From Meconema thalassinum (lineage: Eukaryota; Arthropoda; Insecta; Orthoptera; Tettigoniidae), in NCBI GenBank assembly GCA_946902985.2, contig OX336389.2:129801572-129865571 (forward strand): a stretch of DNA of 64,000 nucleotides. The letters run 5' to 3'. The notes beneath the pieces are model-generated. The model did no database searches and was not told the DNA's origin. It saw nothing but the letters and a program-made list of their open reading frames with translations. The translations under genes and the position numbers were made by a program. Shown piece after piece: positions 1 through 16,132 of this stretch; positions within the stretch are counted from its first letter, which is position 1, and every line of letters begins with the position of its first letter.

Positions 1-400
1 ACACTCCGTGTTGCACCATGAGATAAGAACACTCTCCGCGATGCATCATGAGATAAGAACACACTCCGCGATGCATCATGAGATAAGAACACACTCCGTG
101 TTATACCATGAGATAAGAACACACTCCGTGTTGCATCTTGAGATAAGAACACACTCCGTGTTGCACCATGAGATAAGAACACACTCCGTGTTGCATCATG
201 AGATAAGAACACACTCCGCGATGCATCTTGAGATAAGAACACACTCCACGATGCATCATGGGATAAGAACACACTCCGTGTTGCACCATGAGATAAGAAC
301 ACACTCCGTGTTGCATCATGAGATAAGAACACACTCCGCGATGCATCATGAGATAAGAACACACTCCGCGATGCTTCATGAGATAAGAACACACTCCGTA

Positions 401-420
401 TTGCTTCATCCCACTCCGCG
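401..420 (+). repeat. Truncated 20-bp monomer, HOR marker copy 1
   Basis: The monomer lacks GAGATAAGAA, so TTGCTTCAT runs straight into CCCACTCCGCG. It shifts the array phase by 10 bp. The full-length counterpart (TTGCTTCAT, GAGATAAGAA, CCCACTCC) is seen at about 13,384 and throughout zone B, so the short form is a derived deletion that was then copied. Confidence 0.9.
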
Positions 421-3400
421 ATGCATCTTGAGATAAGAACCCACTCCGCGATGCATCATGAGATAAGAACACACTCCGTGTTGCATCATGAGATAAGAAC
501 ACACTCCGTGTTGCATCATGAGATAAGAACACACTCCGTGTTGCATCATGCGATAAGAACACACTCCGTGCTGCATCATGAGATAAGAACACACTCCGCG
601 TTGCATCTAGAGATAAGAACACACTCCGTGTTGCATCATGAGATTAAAACACACTCCGTGTTGCATCATGAGATAAGAACACACTCCGTGTTGCATCATG
701 AGATAAGAACACACTCCGTGTTGCATCATGAGATAATAACACACTCCGTGTTGCATCATGAGATAAGAACACACACCGTGTTGCATCATGAGATAAGAAC
801 ACACTCCGTGTTGCATCATGAGATAAGAACACACTCCGTGTTGCATCATGAGATAAGAACACACTCCGTGTTGCATCATGAGATAAGAACACACTCCGTG
901 TTGCATCATGAGATAAGAACACACTCCGTGCTGCACCATGAGATAAGAACACACTCCGTGTTGCATCATGAGATAAGAACACACTCCGTGTTGCATCTTG
1001 AGATAAGAACACCTTCCGTGTTGCATCATGAGATAAGAACACACACCGCGATGCATCATGAGATAAAAACACACTCCGTGTTGCATCATGAGATAAGAAC
1101 ACACTCCGTGTTGCATCATGAGATAAGAACACACTCCGCGTTGCACCATGAGATAAGAACACACTCCGCGATGCATCATGAGATAAGAACACACTCCGTG
1201 TTGCACCATGAGATAAGAACACACTCCGTGTTGCATCATGAGATAAGAACACACTCCGCGATGCATCTTGAGATAAGAACACACTCCGCGATGCATCATG
1301 AGATAAGAACACACTCCGTGTTGCACCATGAGATAAGAACACACTCCGTGTTGCACCTGGAGATAAGAACACACTCCGCGATGCATCATGAGATAAGAAC
1401 ACACTCCGCGATGCATCATGAGATAAGAACACACTCCGTGTTGCACCATGAGATAAGAACACACTCCGTGTTGCATCTTGAGATAAGAACACACTCCGCG
1501 ATTCATCATGAGATAAGAACACACTCCGTGTTGCACAATGATATAAGAACACACTCCGTGTTGCATCATGAGATAAGAACACACTCCGCGATGCATCTTG
1601 AGATAAGAACACACTCCGCGATGCATCATGGGATAAGAACACACTCCGTGTTGCACCATGAGATAAGAACACACTCCGTGTTGCATCATGAGATAAGAAC
1701 ACACTCCGTGTTGCATCATGAGATAAGAACACACTCCTTGTTGCATCATGAGATAAGAACACACTCCGTGTTGCATCATGAGATAAGAACACACTCCGTG
1801 TTACATCATGAGATAAGAACACACTCCGTGTTGCATCATGCGATAAGAACACACTCCGTGCTGCATCATGAGATAAGAACACACTCCGCGTTGCATCATG
1901 AGATAAGAACACACTCCGTGTTGCATCATGAGATTAAAACACACTCCGTGTTGCATCATGAGATAAGAACACACTCCGTGTTGCATCATGAGATAAGAAC
2001 ACACTCCGTGTTGCATCATGAGATAAGAACACACTCCGTGTTGCATCATGAGATAAGAACACACTCCGTGTTGCATCATGAGATAAGAACACACTCCGTG
2101 TTGCATCATGAGATAAGAACACACTCCGTGTTGCATCATGAGATAAGAACACACTCCGTGTTGCATCATGAGATAAGAACACACTCCGTGTTGCATCATG
2201 AGATAAGAACACACTCCGTGTTGCATCATGAGATAAGAACACACTTCGTGCTGCACCATGAGATAAGAACACACTCCGTGTTGCATCATGAGATAAGAAC
2301 ACACTCCGTGTTGCATCTTGAGATAAGAACACACTCCGTGTTGCATCATGAGATAAGAACACACTCCGCGATGCATCATGAGATAAGAACACACTCCGTG
2401 TTGCATCATGAGATAAGAACACACTCCGTGTTGCATCATGAGATAAGAACACACTCCGCGTTGCACCATGAGATAAGAACACACTCCGCGATGCATCATG
2501 AGATAAGAACACACTCCGTGTTGCACCATGAGATAAGAACACACTCCGTGTTGCATCAGGAGATAAGAACACACTCCGCGATGCATCTTGAGATAAGAAC
2601 ACACTCCGCGATGCATCATGAGATAAGAACACACTCCGTTTTCACCATGAGATAAGAACACACTCCGTGTTGCACCATGAGATAAGAACACTCTCCGCGA
2701 TGCATCATGAGATAAGAACACACTCCGCGATGCATCATGAGATAAGAACACACTCCGTGTTGCATCTTGAGATAAGAACACACTCCGTGTTGCATCATGA
2801 GATAAGAACACACTCCGCGATGCATCATGAGATAAAAACACACTCCGTGTTGCATCATGAGATAAGAACACACTCCGTGTTGCATCATGAGATAAGAACA
2901 CACTCCGCGTTGCACCATGAGATAAGAAGACACTCCGCGATGCATCATGAGATAAGAACACACTCCGTGTTGCACCATGAGATAAGAACACACTCCCTGT
3001 TGCATCATGAGATAAGAACACACTCCGCGATGCATCTTGAGATAAGAACACACTCCGTGATGCATCATGAGATAAGAACACACTCCGTGTTGCACCATGA
3101 GATAAGAACACACTCCGTGTTGCACCTTGAGATAAGAACACACTCCGCGATGCATAATGAGATAAGAACACACTCCGCGATGCATCATGAGATAAGAACA
3201 CACTCCGTGTTGCACCATGAGATAAGAACACACTCCGTGTTGCATTTTGAGATAAGAACACACTAGGCGATGCATCATGAGATAAGAACATACTCCGTGT
3301 TGCACAATGAGATAAGAACACACTCCGTGTTGCATCATGAGATAAGAACACACTCCGCGATGCATCTTGAGATAAGAACACACTCCGCAATGCATCATGG

Positions 3401-4288
3401 GATAAGAACACACTCCGTGTTGCACCATGAGATATGAACACACTCCGTGTTGCATCATGAGATAAGAACCCACTCCGCGATGCATCTTGAGATAAGAACA
3501 CACTGAGCGATGCATCATGAGATAAGAACACACTCCGTGTTGCACCATGAGATAAGAACACACTCCGTGTTGCATCGTGAGATATGAACACACTCCGCGA
3601 TGCATCATGAGATAAGAACACACTCCGTGTTGCACCATGAGATAAGAACACACTCCGTGTTGCATCTTGAGATAAGAACACACTAGGCGATGCATCATGA
3701 GATAAGAACACACTCCGTGCTGCACCATGAGATAAGAACACACTCCGTGTTGCATCATGAGATAAGAACACACTCCGCGATGCATCTTGAGATAAGAACA
3801 CACTCCGCGATGCATCATGAGATAAGAACACACTCCGTTTGCACCATGAGATAAGAACACACTCCGTGTTGCACCATGAGATAAGAACACTCTCCGCGAT
3901 GCATCATGAGATAAGAACACACTCCGCGATGCATCATGAGATAAGAACACACTCCGTGTTATACCATGAGATAAGAACACACTCCGTGTTGCATCTTGAG
4001 ATAAGAACACACTCCGAGATGCATCATGAGATAAGAACACACTCCGTGTTGCACCATGAGATAAGAACACACTCCGTGTTGCATCATGAGATAAGAACAC
4101 ACTCCGCGATGCATCTTGAGATAAGAACACACTCCACGATGCATCATGGGATAAGAACACACTCCGTGTTGCACCATGAGATAAGAACACACTCCGTGTT
4201 GCATCATGAGATAAGAACACACTCCGCGATGCATCATGAGATAAGAACACACTCCGCGATGCTTCATGAGATAAGAACACACTCCGTA

Positions 4289-4308
4289 TTGCTTCATCCC
4301 ACTCCGCG
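4289..4308 (+). repeat. Truncated 20-bp monomer, HOR marker copy 2
   Basis: Same 10-bp deletion and same neighbouring variant monomers as at 401-420, 3,888 bp upstream, showing that both derive from one event spread by duplication. Confidence 0.9.
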
Positions 4309-7300
4309 ATGCATCTTGAGATAAGAACCCACTCCGCGATGCATCATGAGATAAGAACACACTCCGTGTTGCATCATGAGATAAGAACACACTCCGTGTT
4401 GCATCATGAGATAAGAACACACTCCGTGTTGCATCATGCGATAAGAACACACTCCGTGCTGCATCATGAGATAAGAACACACTCCGCGTTGCATCTAGAG
4501 ATAAGAACACACTCCGTGTTGCATCATGAGATTAAAACACACTCCGTGTTGCATCATGAGATAAGAACACACTCCGTGTTGCATCATGAGATAAGAACAC
4601 ACTCCGTGTTGCATCATGAGATAATAACACACTCCGTGTTGCATCATGAGATAAGAACACACACCGTGTTGCATCATGAGATAAGAACACACTCCGTGTT
4701 GCATCATGAGATAAGAACACACTCCGTGTTGCATCATGAGATAAGAACACACTCCGTGTTGCATCATGAGATAAGAACACACTCCGTGTTGCATCATGAG
4801 ATAAGAACACACTCCGTGCTGCACCATGAGATAAGAACACACTCCGTGTTGCATCATGAGATAAGAACACACTCCGTGTTGCATCTTGAGATAAGAACAC
4901 CTTCCGTGTTGCATCATGAGATAAGAACACACTCCGCGATGCATCATGAGATAAAAACACACTCCGTGTTGCATCATGAGATAAGAACACACTCCGTGTT
5001 GCATCATGAGATAAGAACACACTCCGCGTTGCACCATGAGATAAGAACACACTCCGCGATGCATCATGAGATAAGAACACACTCCGTGTTATACCATGAG
5101 ATAAGAACACACTCCGTGTTGCATCATGAGATAAGAACACACTCCGCGATGCATCTTGAGATAAGAACACACTCCGCGATGCATCATGAGATAAGAACAC
5201 ACTCCGTGTTGCACCATGAGATAAGAACACACTCCGTGTTGCACCTGGAGATAAGAACACACTCCGCGATGCATCATGAGATAAGAACACACTCCGCGAT
5301 GCATCATGAGATAAGAACACACTCCGTGTTGCACCATGAGATAAGAACACACTCCGTGTTGCATCTTGAGATAAGAACACACTCCGCGATTCATCATGAG
5401 ATAAGAACACACTCCGTGTTGCACAATGATATAAGAACACACTCCGTGTTGCATCATGAGATAAGAACACACTCCGCGATGCATCTTGAGATAAGAACAC
5501 ACTCCGCGATGCATCATGGGATAAGAACACACTCCGTGTTGCATCATGAGATAAGAACACACTCCGTGTTGCATCATGAGATAAGAACACACTCCGTGTT
5601 GCATCATGAGATAAGAACACACTCCGTGTTGCATCATGAGATAAGAACACACTCCGTGTTGCATCATGAGATAAGAACACACTCCGTGTTGCATCATGAG
5701 ATAAGAACACACTCCGTGTTGCATCATGAGATAAGAACACACTCCGTGTTGCATCATGAGATAAGAACACACTCCGTGTTGCATCATGAGATAAGAACAC
5801 ACTTCGTGCTGCACCATGAGATAAGAACACACTCCGTGTTGCATCATGAGATAAGAACACACTCCGTGTTGCATCTTGAGATAAGAACACACTCCGTGTT
5901 GCATCATGAGATAAGAACACACTCCGCGATGCATCATGAGATAAGAACACACTCCGTGTTGCATCATGAGATAAGAACACACTCCGTGTTGCATCATGAG
6001 ATAAGAACACACTCCGCGTTGCACCATGAGATAAGAACACACTCCGCGATGCATCATGAGATAAGAACACACTCCGTGTTGCACCATGAGATAAGAACAC
6101 ACTCCGTGTTGCATCAGGAGATAAGAACACACTCCGCGATGCATCTTGAGATAAGAACACACTCCGCGATGCATCATGAGATAAGAACACACTCCGTTTT
6201 CACCATGAGATAAGAACACACTCCGTGTTGCACCATGAGATAAGAACACTCTCCGCGATGCATCATGAGATAAGAACACACTCCGCGATGCATCATGAGA
6301 TAAGAACACACTCCGTGTTGCATCTTGAGATAAGAACACACTCCGTGTTGCATCATGAGATAAGAACACACTCCGCGATGCATCATGAGATAAAAACACA
6401 CTCCGTGTTGCATCATGAGATAAGAACACACTCCGTGTTGCATCATGAGATAAGAACACACTCCGCGTTGCACCATGAGATAAGAAGACACTCCGCGATG
6501 CATCATGAGATAAGAACACACTCCGTGTTGCACCATGAGATAAGAACACACTCCCTGTTGCATCATGAGATAAGAACACACTCCGCGATGCATCTTGAGA
6601 TAAGAACACACTCCGTGATGCATCATGAGATAAGAACACACTCCGTGTTGCACCATGAGATAAGAACACACTCCGTGTTGCACCTTGAGATAAGAACACA
6701 CTCCGCGATGCATAATGAGATAAGAACACACTCCGCGATGCATCATGAGATAAGAACACACTCCGTGTTGCACCATGAGATAAGAACACACTCCGTGTTG
6801 CATTTTGAGATAAGAACACACTAGGCGATGCATCATGAGATAAGAACATACTCCGTGTTGCACAATGAGATAAGAACACACTCCGTGTTGCATCATGAGA
6901 TAAGAACACACTCCGCGATGCATCTTGAGATAAGAACACACTCCGCGATGCATCATGGGATAAGAACACACTCCGTGTTGCACCATGAGATAAGAACACA
7001 CTCCGTGTTGCATCATGAGATAAGAACACACTCCGCGATGCATCATGAGATAAGAACACACTCCGCGATGCTTCATGAGATAAGAACACACTCCGTGTTG
7101 CATCATGAGATAAGAACCCACTCCGCGATGCATCTTGAGATAAGAACACACTGAGCGATGCATCATGAGATAAGAACACACTCCGTGTTGCACCATGAGA
7201 TAAGAACACACTCCGTGTTGCATCGTGAGATATGAACACACTCCGCGATGCATCATGAGATAAGAACACACTCCGTGTTGCACCATGAGATAAGAACACA

Positions 7301-10300
7301 CTCCGTGTTGCATCTTGAGATAAGAACACACTAGGCGATGCATCATGAGATAAGAACACACTCCGTGCTGCACCATGAGATAAGAACACACTCCGTGTTG
7401 CATCATGAGATAAGAACACACTCCGCGATGCATCTTGAGATAAGAACACACTCCGCGATGCATCATGAGATAAGAACACACTCCGTTTGCACCATGAGAT
7501 AAGAACACACTCCGTGTTGCACCATGAGATAAGAACACTCTCCGCGATGCATCATGAGATAAGAACACACTCCGCGATGCATCATGAGATAAGAACACAC
7601 TCCGTGTTATACCATGAGATAAGAACACACTCCGTGTTGCATCTTGAGATAAGAACACACTCCGAGATGCATCATGAGATAAGAACACACTCCGTGTTGC
7701 ACCATGAGATAAGAACACACTCCGTGTTGCATCATGAGATAAGAACACACTCCGCGATGCATCTTGAGATAAGAACACACTCCACGATGCATCATGGGAT
7801 AAGAACACACTCCGTGTTGCACCATGAGATAAGAACACACTCCGTGTTGCACCATGAGATAAGAACACACTCCGTGTTGCATCATGAGATAAGAACACAC
7901 TCCGCGATGCATCTTGAGATAAGAACACACTCCGCGATGCATCATGAGATAAGAACACACTCCGTGTTGCACCATGAGATAAGAACACACTCCGTGTTGC
8001 ACCTGGAGATAAGAACACACTCCGCGATGCATCATGAGATAAGAACACACTCCGCGATGCATCATGAGATAAGAACACACTCCGTGTTGCACCATGAGAT
8101 AAGAACACACTCCGTGTTGCATCTTGAGATAAGAACACACTCCGCGATTCATCATGAGATAAGAACACACTCCGTGTTGCACAATGATATAAGAACACAC
8201 TCCGTGTTGCATCATGAGATAAGAACACACTCCGCGATGCATCTTGAGATAAGAACACACTCCGCGATGCATCATGGGATAAGAACACACTCCGTGTTGC
8301 ACCATGAGATAAGAACACACTCCGTGTTGCATCATGAGATAAGAACACACTCCGTGTTGCATCATGAGATAAGAACACACTCCTTGTTGCATCATGAGAT
8401 AAGAACACACTCCGTGTTGCATCATGAGATAAGAACACACTCCGTGTTACATCATGAGATAAGAACACACTCCGTGTTGCATCATGCGATAAGAACACAC
8501 TCCGTGCTGCATCATGAGATAAGAACACACTCCGCGTTGCATCATGAGATAAGAACACACTCCGTGTTGCATCATGAGATTAAAACACACTCCGTGTTGC
8601 ATCATGAGATAAGAACACACTCCGTGTTGCATCATGAGATAAGAACACACTCCGTGTTGCATCATGAGATAAGAACACACTCCGTGTTGCATCATGAGAT
8701 AAGAACACACTCCGCGATGCATCATGAGATAAGAACACACTCCGTGTTGCATCATGAGATAAGAACACACTCCGTGTTGCATCATGAGATAAGAACACAC
8801 TCCGCGTTGCACCATGAGATAAGAACACACTCCGCGATGCATCATGAGATAAGAACACACTCCGTGTTGCACCATGAGATAAGAACACACTCCGTGTTGC
8901 ATCAGGAGATAAGAACACACTCCGCGATGCATCTTGAGATAAGAACACACTCCGCGATGCATCATGAGATAAGAACACACTCCGTTTTCACCATGAGATA
9001 AGAACACACTCCGTGTTGCACCATGAGATAAGAACACTCTCCGCGATGCATCATGAGATAAGAACACACTCCGCGATGCATCATGAGATAAGAACACACT
9101 CCGTGTTGCATCTTGAGATAAGAACACACTCCGTGTTGCATCATGAGATAAGAACACACTCCGCGATGCATCATGAGATAAAAACACACTCCGTGTTGCA
9201 TCATGAGATAAGAACACACTCCGTGTTGCATCATGAGATAAGAACACACTCCGCGTTGCACCATGAGATAAGAAGACACTCCGCGATGCATCATGAGATA
9301 AGAACACACTCCGTGTTGCACCATGAGATAAGAACACACTCCCTGTTGCATCATGAGATAAGAACACACTCCGCGATGCATCTTGAGATAAGAACACACT
9401 CCGTGATGCATCATGAGATAAGAACACACTCCGTGTTGCACCATGAGATAAGAACACACTCCGTGTTGCACCTTGAGATAAGAACACACTCCGCGATGCA
9501 TAATGAGATAAGAACACACTCCGCGATGCATCATGAGATAAGAACACACTCCGTGTTGCACCATGAGATAAGAACACACTCCGTGTTGCATTTTGAGATA
9601 AGAACACACTAGGCGATGCATCATGAGATAAGAACATACTCCGTGTTGCACAATGAGATAAGAACACACTCCGTGTTGCATCATGAGATAAGAACACACT
9701 CCGCGATGCATCTTGAGATAAGAACACACTCCGCGATGCATCATGGGATAAGAACACACTCCGTGTTGCACCATGAGATAAGAACACACTCCGTGTTGCA
9801 TCATGAGATAAGAACACACTCCGCGATGCATCATGAGATAAGAACACACTCCGCGATGCTTCATGAGATAAGAACACACTCCGTGTTGCATCATGAGATA
9901 AGAACCCACTCCGCGATGCATCTTGAGATAAGAACACACTGAGCGATGCATCATGAGATAAGAACACACTCCGTGTTGCACCATGAGATAAGAACACACT
10001 CCGTGTTGCATCGTGAGATATGAACACACTCCGCGATGCATCATGAGATAAGAACACACTCCGTGTTGCACCATGAGATAAGAACACACTCCGTGTTGCA
10101 TCTTGAGATAAGAACACACTAGGCGATGCATCATGAGATAAGAACACACTCCGTGCTGCACCATGAGATAAGAACACACTCCGTGTTGCATCATGAGATA
10201 AGAACACACTCCGCGATGCATCTTGAGATAAGAACACACTCCGCGATGCATCATGAGATAAGAACACACTCCGTTTGCACCATGAGATAAGAACACACTC

Positions 10301-10724
10301 CGTGTTGCACCATGAGATAAGAACACTCTCCGCGATGCATCATGAGATAAGAACACACTCCGCGATGCATCATGAGATAAGAACACACTCCGTGTTATAC
10401 CATGAGATAAGAACACACTCCGTGTTGCATCTTGAGATAAGAACACACTCCGAGATGCATCATGAGATAAGAACACACTCCGTGTTGCACCATGAGATAA
10501 GAACACACTCCGTGTTGCATCATGAGATAAGAACACACTCCGCGATGCATCTTGAGATAAGAACACACTCCACGATGCATCATGGGATAAGAACACACTC
10601 CGTGTTGCACCATGAGATAAGAACACACTCCGTGTTGCATGATGAGATAAGAACACACTCCGCGATGCATCATGAGATAAGAACACACTCCGCGATGCTT
10701 CATGAGATAAGAACACACTCCGTA

Positions 10725-10744
10725 TTGCTTCATCCCACTCCGCG
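10725..10744 (+). repeat. Truncated 20-bp monomer, HOR marker copy 3
   Basis: Same 10-bp deletion in the same context, 6,436 bp after copy 2. The intervening unit that begins at about 7,487 has lost the marker segment, which explains the longer spacing. Confidence 0.9.
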
Positions 10745-13700
10745 ATGCATCTTGAGATAAGAACCCACTCCGCGATGCATCATGAGATAAGAACACACTC
10801 CGTGTTGCATCATGAGATAAGAACACACTCCGTGTTGCATCATGAGATAAGAACACACTCCGTGTTGCATCATGCGATAAGAACACACTCCGTGCTGCAT
10901 CATGAGATAAGAACACACTCCGCGTTGCATCTAGAGATAAGAACACACTCCGTGTTGCATCATGAGATTAAAACACACTCCGTGTTGCATCATGAGATAA
11001 GAACACACTCCGTGTTGCATCATGAGATAAGAACACACTCCGTGTTGCATCATGAGATAATAACACACTCCGTGTTGCATCATGAGATAAGAACACACAC
11101 CGTGTTGCATCATGAGATAAGAACACACTCCGTGTTGCATCATGAGATAAGAACACACTCCGTGTTGCATCATGAGATAAGAACACACTCCGTGTTGCAT
11201 CATGAGATAAGAACACACTCCGTGTTGCATCATGAGATAAGAACACACTCCGTGCTGCACCATGAGATAAGAACACACTCCGTGTTGCATCATGAGATAA
11301 GAACACACTCCGTGTTGCATCTTGAGATAAGAACACCTTCCGTGTTGCATCATGAGATAAGAACACACTCCGCGATGCATCATGAGATAAAAACACACTC
11401 CGTGTTGCATCATGAGATAAGAACACACTCCGTGTTGCATCATGAGATAAGAACACACTCCGCGTTGCACCATGAGATAAGAACACACTCCGCGATGCAT
11501 CATGAGATAAGAACACACTCCGTGTTATACCATGAGATAAGAACACACTCCGTGTTGCATCATGAGATAAGAACACACTCCGCGATGCATCTTGAGATAA
11601 GAACACACTCCGCGATGCATCATGAGATAAGAACACACTCCGTGTTGCACCATGAGATAAGAACACACTCCGTGTTGCACCTGGAGATAAGAACACACTC
11701 CGCGATGCATCATGAGATAAGAACACACTCCGCGATGCATCATGAGATAAGAACACACTCCGTGTTGCACCATGAGATAAGAACACACTCCGTGTTGCAT
11801 CTTGAGATAAGAACACACTCCGCGATTCATCATGAGATAAGAACACACTCCGTGTTGCACAATGATATAAGAACACACTCCGTGTTGCATCATGAGATAA
11901 GAACACACTCCGCGATGCATCTTGAGATAAGAACACACTCCGCGATGCATCATGGGATAAGAACACACTCCGTGTTGCACCATGAGATAAGAACACACTC
12001 CGTGTTGCATCATGAGATAAGAACACACTCCGTGTTGCATCATGAGATAAGAACACACTCCTTGTTGCATCATGAGATAAGAACACACTCCGTGTTGCAT
12101 CATGAGATAAGAACACACTCCGTGTTACATCATGAGATAAGAACACACTCCGTGTTGCATCATGCGATAAGAACACACTCCGTGCTGCATCATGAGATAA
12201 GAACACACTCCGCGTTGCATCATGAGATAAGAACACACTCCGTGTTGCATCATGAGATTAAAACACACTCCGTGTTGCATCATGAGATAAGAACACACTC
12301 CGTGTTGCATCATGAGATAAGAACACACTCCGTGTTGCATCATGAGATAAGAACACACTCCGTGTTGCATCATGAGATAAGAACACACTCCGTGTTGCAT
12401 CATGAGATAAGAACACACTCCGTGTTGCATCATGAGATAAGAACACACTCCGTGTTGCATCATGAGATAAGAACACACTCCGTGTTGCATCATGAGATAA
12501 GAACACACTCCGTGTTGCATCATGAGATAAGAACACACTTCGTGCTGCACCATGAGATAAGAACACACTCCGTGTTGCATCATGAGATAAGAACACACTC
12601 CGTGTTGCATCTTGAGATAAGAACACACTCCGTGTTGCATCATGAGATAAGAACACACTCCGCGATGCATCATGAGATAAGAACACACTCCGTGTTGCAT
12701 CATGAGATAAGAACACACTCCGTGTTGCATCATGAGATAAGAACACACTCCGCGTTGCACCATGAGATAAGAACACACTCCGCGATGCATCATGAGATAA
12801 GAACACACTCCGTGTTGCACCATGAGATAAGAACACACTCCGTGTTGCATCAGGAGATAAGAACACACTCCGCGATGCATCTTGAGATAAGAACACACTC
12901 CGCGATGCATCATGAGATAAGAACACACTCCGTTTTCACCATGAGATAAGAACACACTCCGTGTTGCACCATGAGATAAGAACACTCTCCGCGATGCATC
13001 ATGAGATAAGAACACACTCCGCGATGCATCATGAGATAAGAACACACTCCGTGTTATACCATGAGATAAGAACACACTCCGTGTTGCATCTTGAGATAAG
13101 AACACACTCCGAGATGCATCATGAGATAAGAACACACTCCGTGTTGCACCATGAGATAAGAACACACTCCGTGTTGCATCATGAGATAAGAACACACTCC
13201 GCGATGCATCTTGAGATAAGAACACACTCCACGATGCATCATGGGATAAGAACACACTCCGTGTTGCACCATGAGATAAGAACACACTCCGTGTTGCATC
13301 ATGAGATAAGAACACACTCCGCGATGCATCATGAGATAAGAACACACTCCGCGATGCTTCATGAGATAAGAACACACTCCGTATTGCTTCATGAGATAAG
13401 AACCCACTCCGCGATGCATCTTGAGATAAGAACACACTCCGCGATGCATCATGAGATAAGAACACACTCCGTGTTGCATCATGAGATATGAACACACTCC
13501 GTGCTGCATCATGAGATAAGAACACACTCCGCGTTGCATCTAGAGATAAGAACACACTCCGTCTTGCATCATGAGATTAAAACACACTCCGTGTTGCATC
13601 ATGAGATAAGAACACACTCCGTGTTGCATCATGAGATAAGAACACACTCCGTGTTGCATCATGAGATAATAACACACTCCGTGTTGCATCATGAGATAAG

Positions 13701-16112
13701 AACACACTCCGTGTTGCATCATGAGATAAGAACACACTCCGTGTTGCATCATGAGATAAGAACACACTCCGTGTTGCATCATGAGATAAGAACACACTCC
13801 ATGTTGCATCATGAGATAAGAACACACTCCGTGTTGCATCATGAGATACGATCACACTCCGTGCTGCACCATGAGATAAGAACACACTCCGTGTTGCATC
13901 ATGAGATAAGAACACACTCCGTGTTGCATCTTGAGATAAGAACACACTCCGTGTTGCATCATGAGATAATAACACACTCCGTGTTGCATCATGAGATAAG
14001 AACACACTCCGTGTTGCATCATGAGATAAGAACACACTCCGTGTTGCATCATGAGATAAGAACACACTCCGCGATGCATCATGAGATAAGAACACACTCC
14101 GTGTTGCACCATGAGATAAGAACACACTCCGTGTTGCATCATGAGATAAGAACACACTCCGCGATGCATCTTGAGATAAGAACACACTCCGCGATGCATC
14201 ATGAGATAAGAACACACTCCGTGTTGCACCATGAGATAAGAACACACTCCGCGTTGCACCTTGAGATAAGAACACACTCCGCGATGCATCATGAGATAAG
14301 AACACACTCCGCGATGCATCATGAGATAAGAACACACTCCGTGTTGCACCATGAGATAAGAACACACTCCGTGTTGCATCTTGAGATAAGAACACACTAG
14401 GCGATGCATCATGAGATAAGAACACACTCCGTGTTGCACAATGAGATAAGAACACACTCCGTGTTGCATCATGAGATAAGAACACACTCCGTGTTGCATC
14501 TTGAGATAAGAACACACTCCGTGTTGCATCATGAGATAAGAACACACTCCGCGATGCATCATGAGATAAAAACACACTCCGTGTTGCATCATGAGATAAG
14601 AACACACTCCGTGTTGCATCATGAGATAAGAACACACTCCGCGTTGCACCATGAGATAAGAAGACACTCCGCGATGCATCATGAGATAAGAACACACTCC
14701 GTGTTGCACCATGAGATAAGAACACACTCCCTGTTGCATCATGAGATAAGAACACACTCCGCGATGCATCTTGAGATAAGAACACACTCCGTGATGCATC
14801 ATGAGATAAGAACACACTCCGTGTTGCACCATGAGATAAGAACACACTCCGTGTTGCACCTTGAGATAAGAACACACTCCGCGATGCATCATGAGATAAG
14901 AACACACTCCGCGATGCATCATGAGATAAGAACACACTCCGTGTTGCACCATGAGATAAGAACACACTCCGTGTTGCATTTTGAGATAAGAACACACTAG
15001 GCGATGCATCATGAGATAAGAACATACTCCGTGTTGCACAATGAGATAAGAACACACTCCGTGTTGCATCATGAGATAAGAACACACTCCGCGATGCATC
15101 TTGAGATAAGAACACACTCCGCGATGCATCATGGGATAAGAACACACTCCGTGTTGCACCATGAGATAAGAACACACTCCGTGTTGCATCATGAGATAAG
15201 AACACACTCCGCGATGCATCATGAGATAAGAACACACTCCGCGATGCTTCATGAGATAAGAACACACTCCGTGTTGCATCATGAGATAAGAACCCACTCC
15301 GCGATGCATCTTGAGATAAGAACACACTGAGCGATGCATCATGAGATAAGAACACACTCCGTGTTGCACCATGAGATAAGAACACACTCCGTGTTGCATC
15401 GTGAGATATGAACACACTCCGCGATGCATCATGAGATAAGAACACACTCCGTGTTGCACCATGAGATAAGAACACACTCCGTGTTGCATCTTGAGATAAG
15501 AACACACTAGGCGATGCATCATGAGATAAGAACACACTCCGTGCTGCACCATGAGATAAGAACACACTCCGTGTTGCATCATGAGATAAGAACACACTCC
15601 GCGATGCATCTTGAGATAAGAACACACTCCGCGATGCATCATGAGATAAGAACACACTCCGTTTGCACCATGAGATAAGAACACACTCCGTGTTGCACCA
15701 TGAGATAAGAACACTCTCCGCGATGCATCATGAGATAAGAACACACTCCGCGATGCATCATGAGATAAGAACACACTCCGTGTTATACCATGAGATAAGA
15801 ACACACTCCGTGTTGCATCTTGAGATAAGAACACACTCCGAGATGCATCATGAGATAAGAACACACTCCGTGTTGCACCATGAGATAAGAACACACTCCG
15901 TGTTGCATCATGAGATAAGAACACACTCCGCGATGCATCTTGAGATAAGAACACACTCCACGATGCATCATGGGATAAGAACACACTCCGTGTTGCACCA
16001 TGAGATAAGAACACACTCCGTGTTGCATCATGAGATAAGAACACACTCCGCGATGCATCATGAGATAAGAACACACTCCGCGATGCTTCATGAGATAAGA
16101 ACACACTCCGTA

Positions 16113-16132
16113 TTGCTTCATCCCACTCCGCG
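16113..16132 (+). repeat. Truncated 20-bp monomer, HOR marker copy 4
   Basis: Same 10-bp deletion in the same context, 5,388 bp after copy 3. It is the last copy in the window; distal units carry the full-length form of this monomer. Confidence 0.9.

Noticed and set aside
1801..3831. Minus-strand ORFs with FLSHDATRSV-type or MMQHGVCSYL-type repeats as genes
   Set aside because: Shadows of the satellite in other frames. Some switch from one decapeptide type to the other at 1-bp or 10-bp indels, as a non-coding array would.
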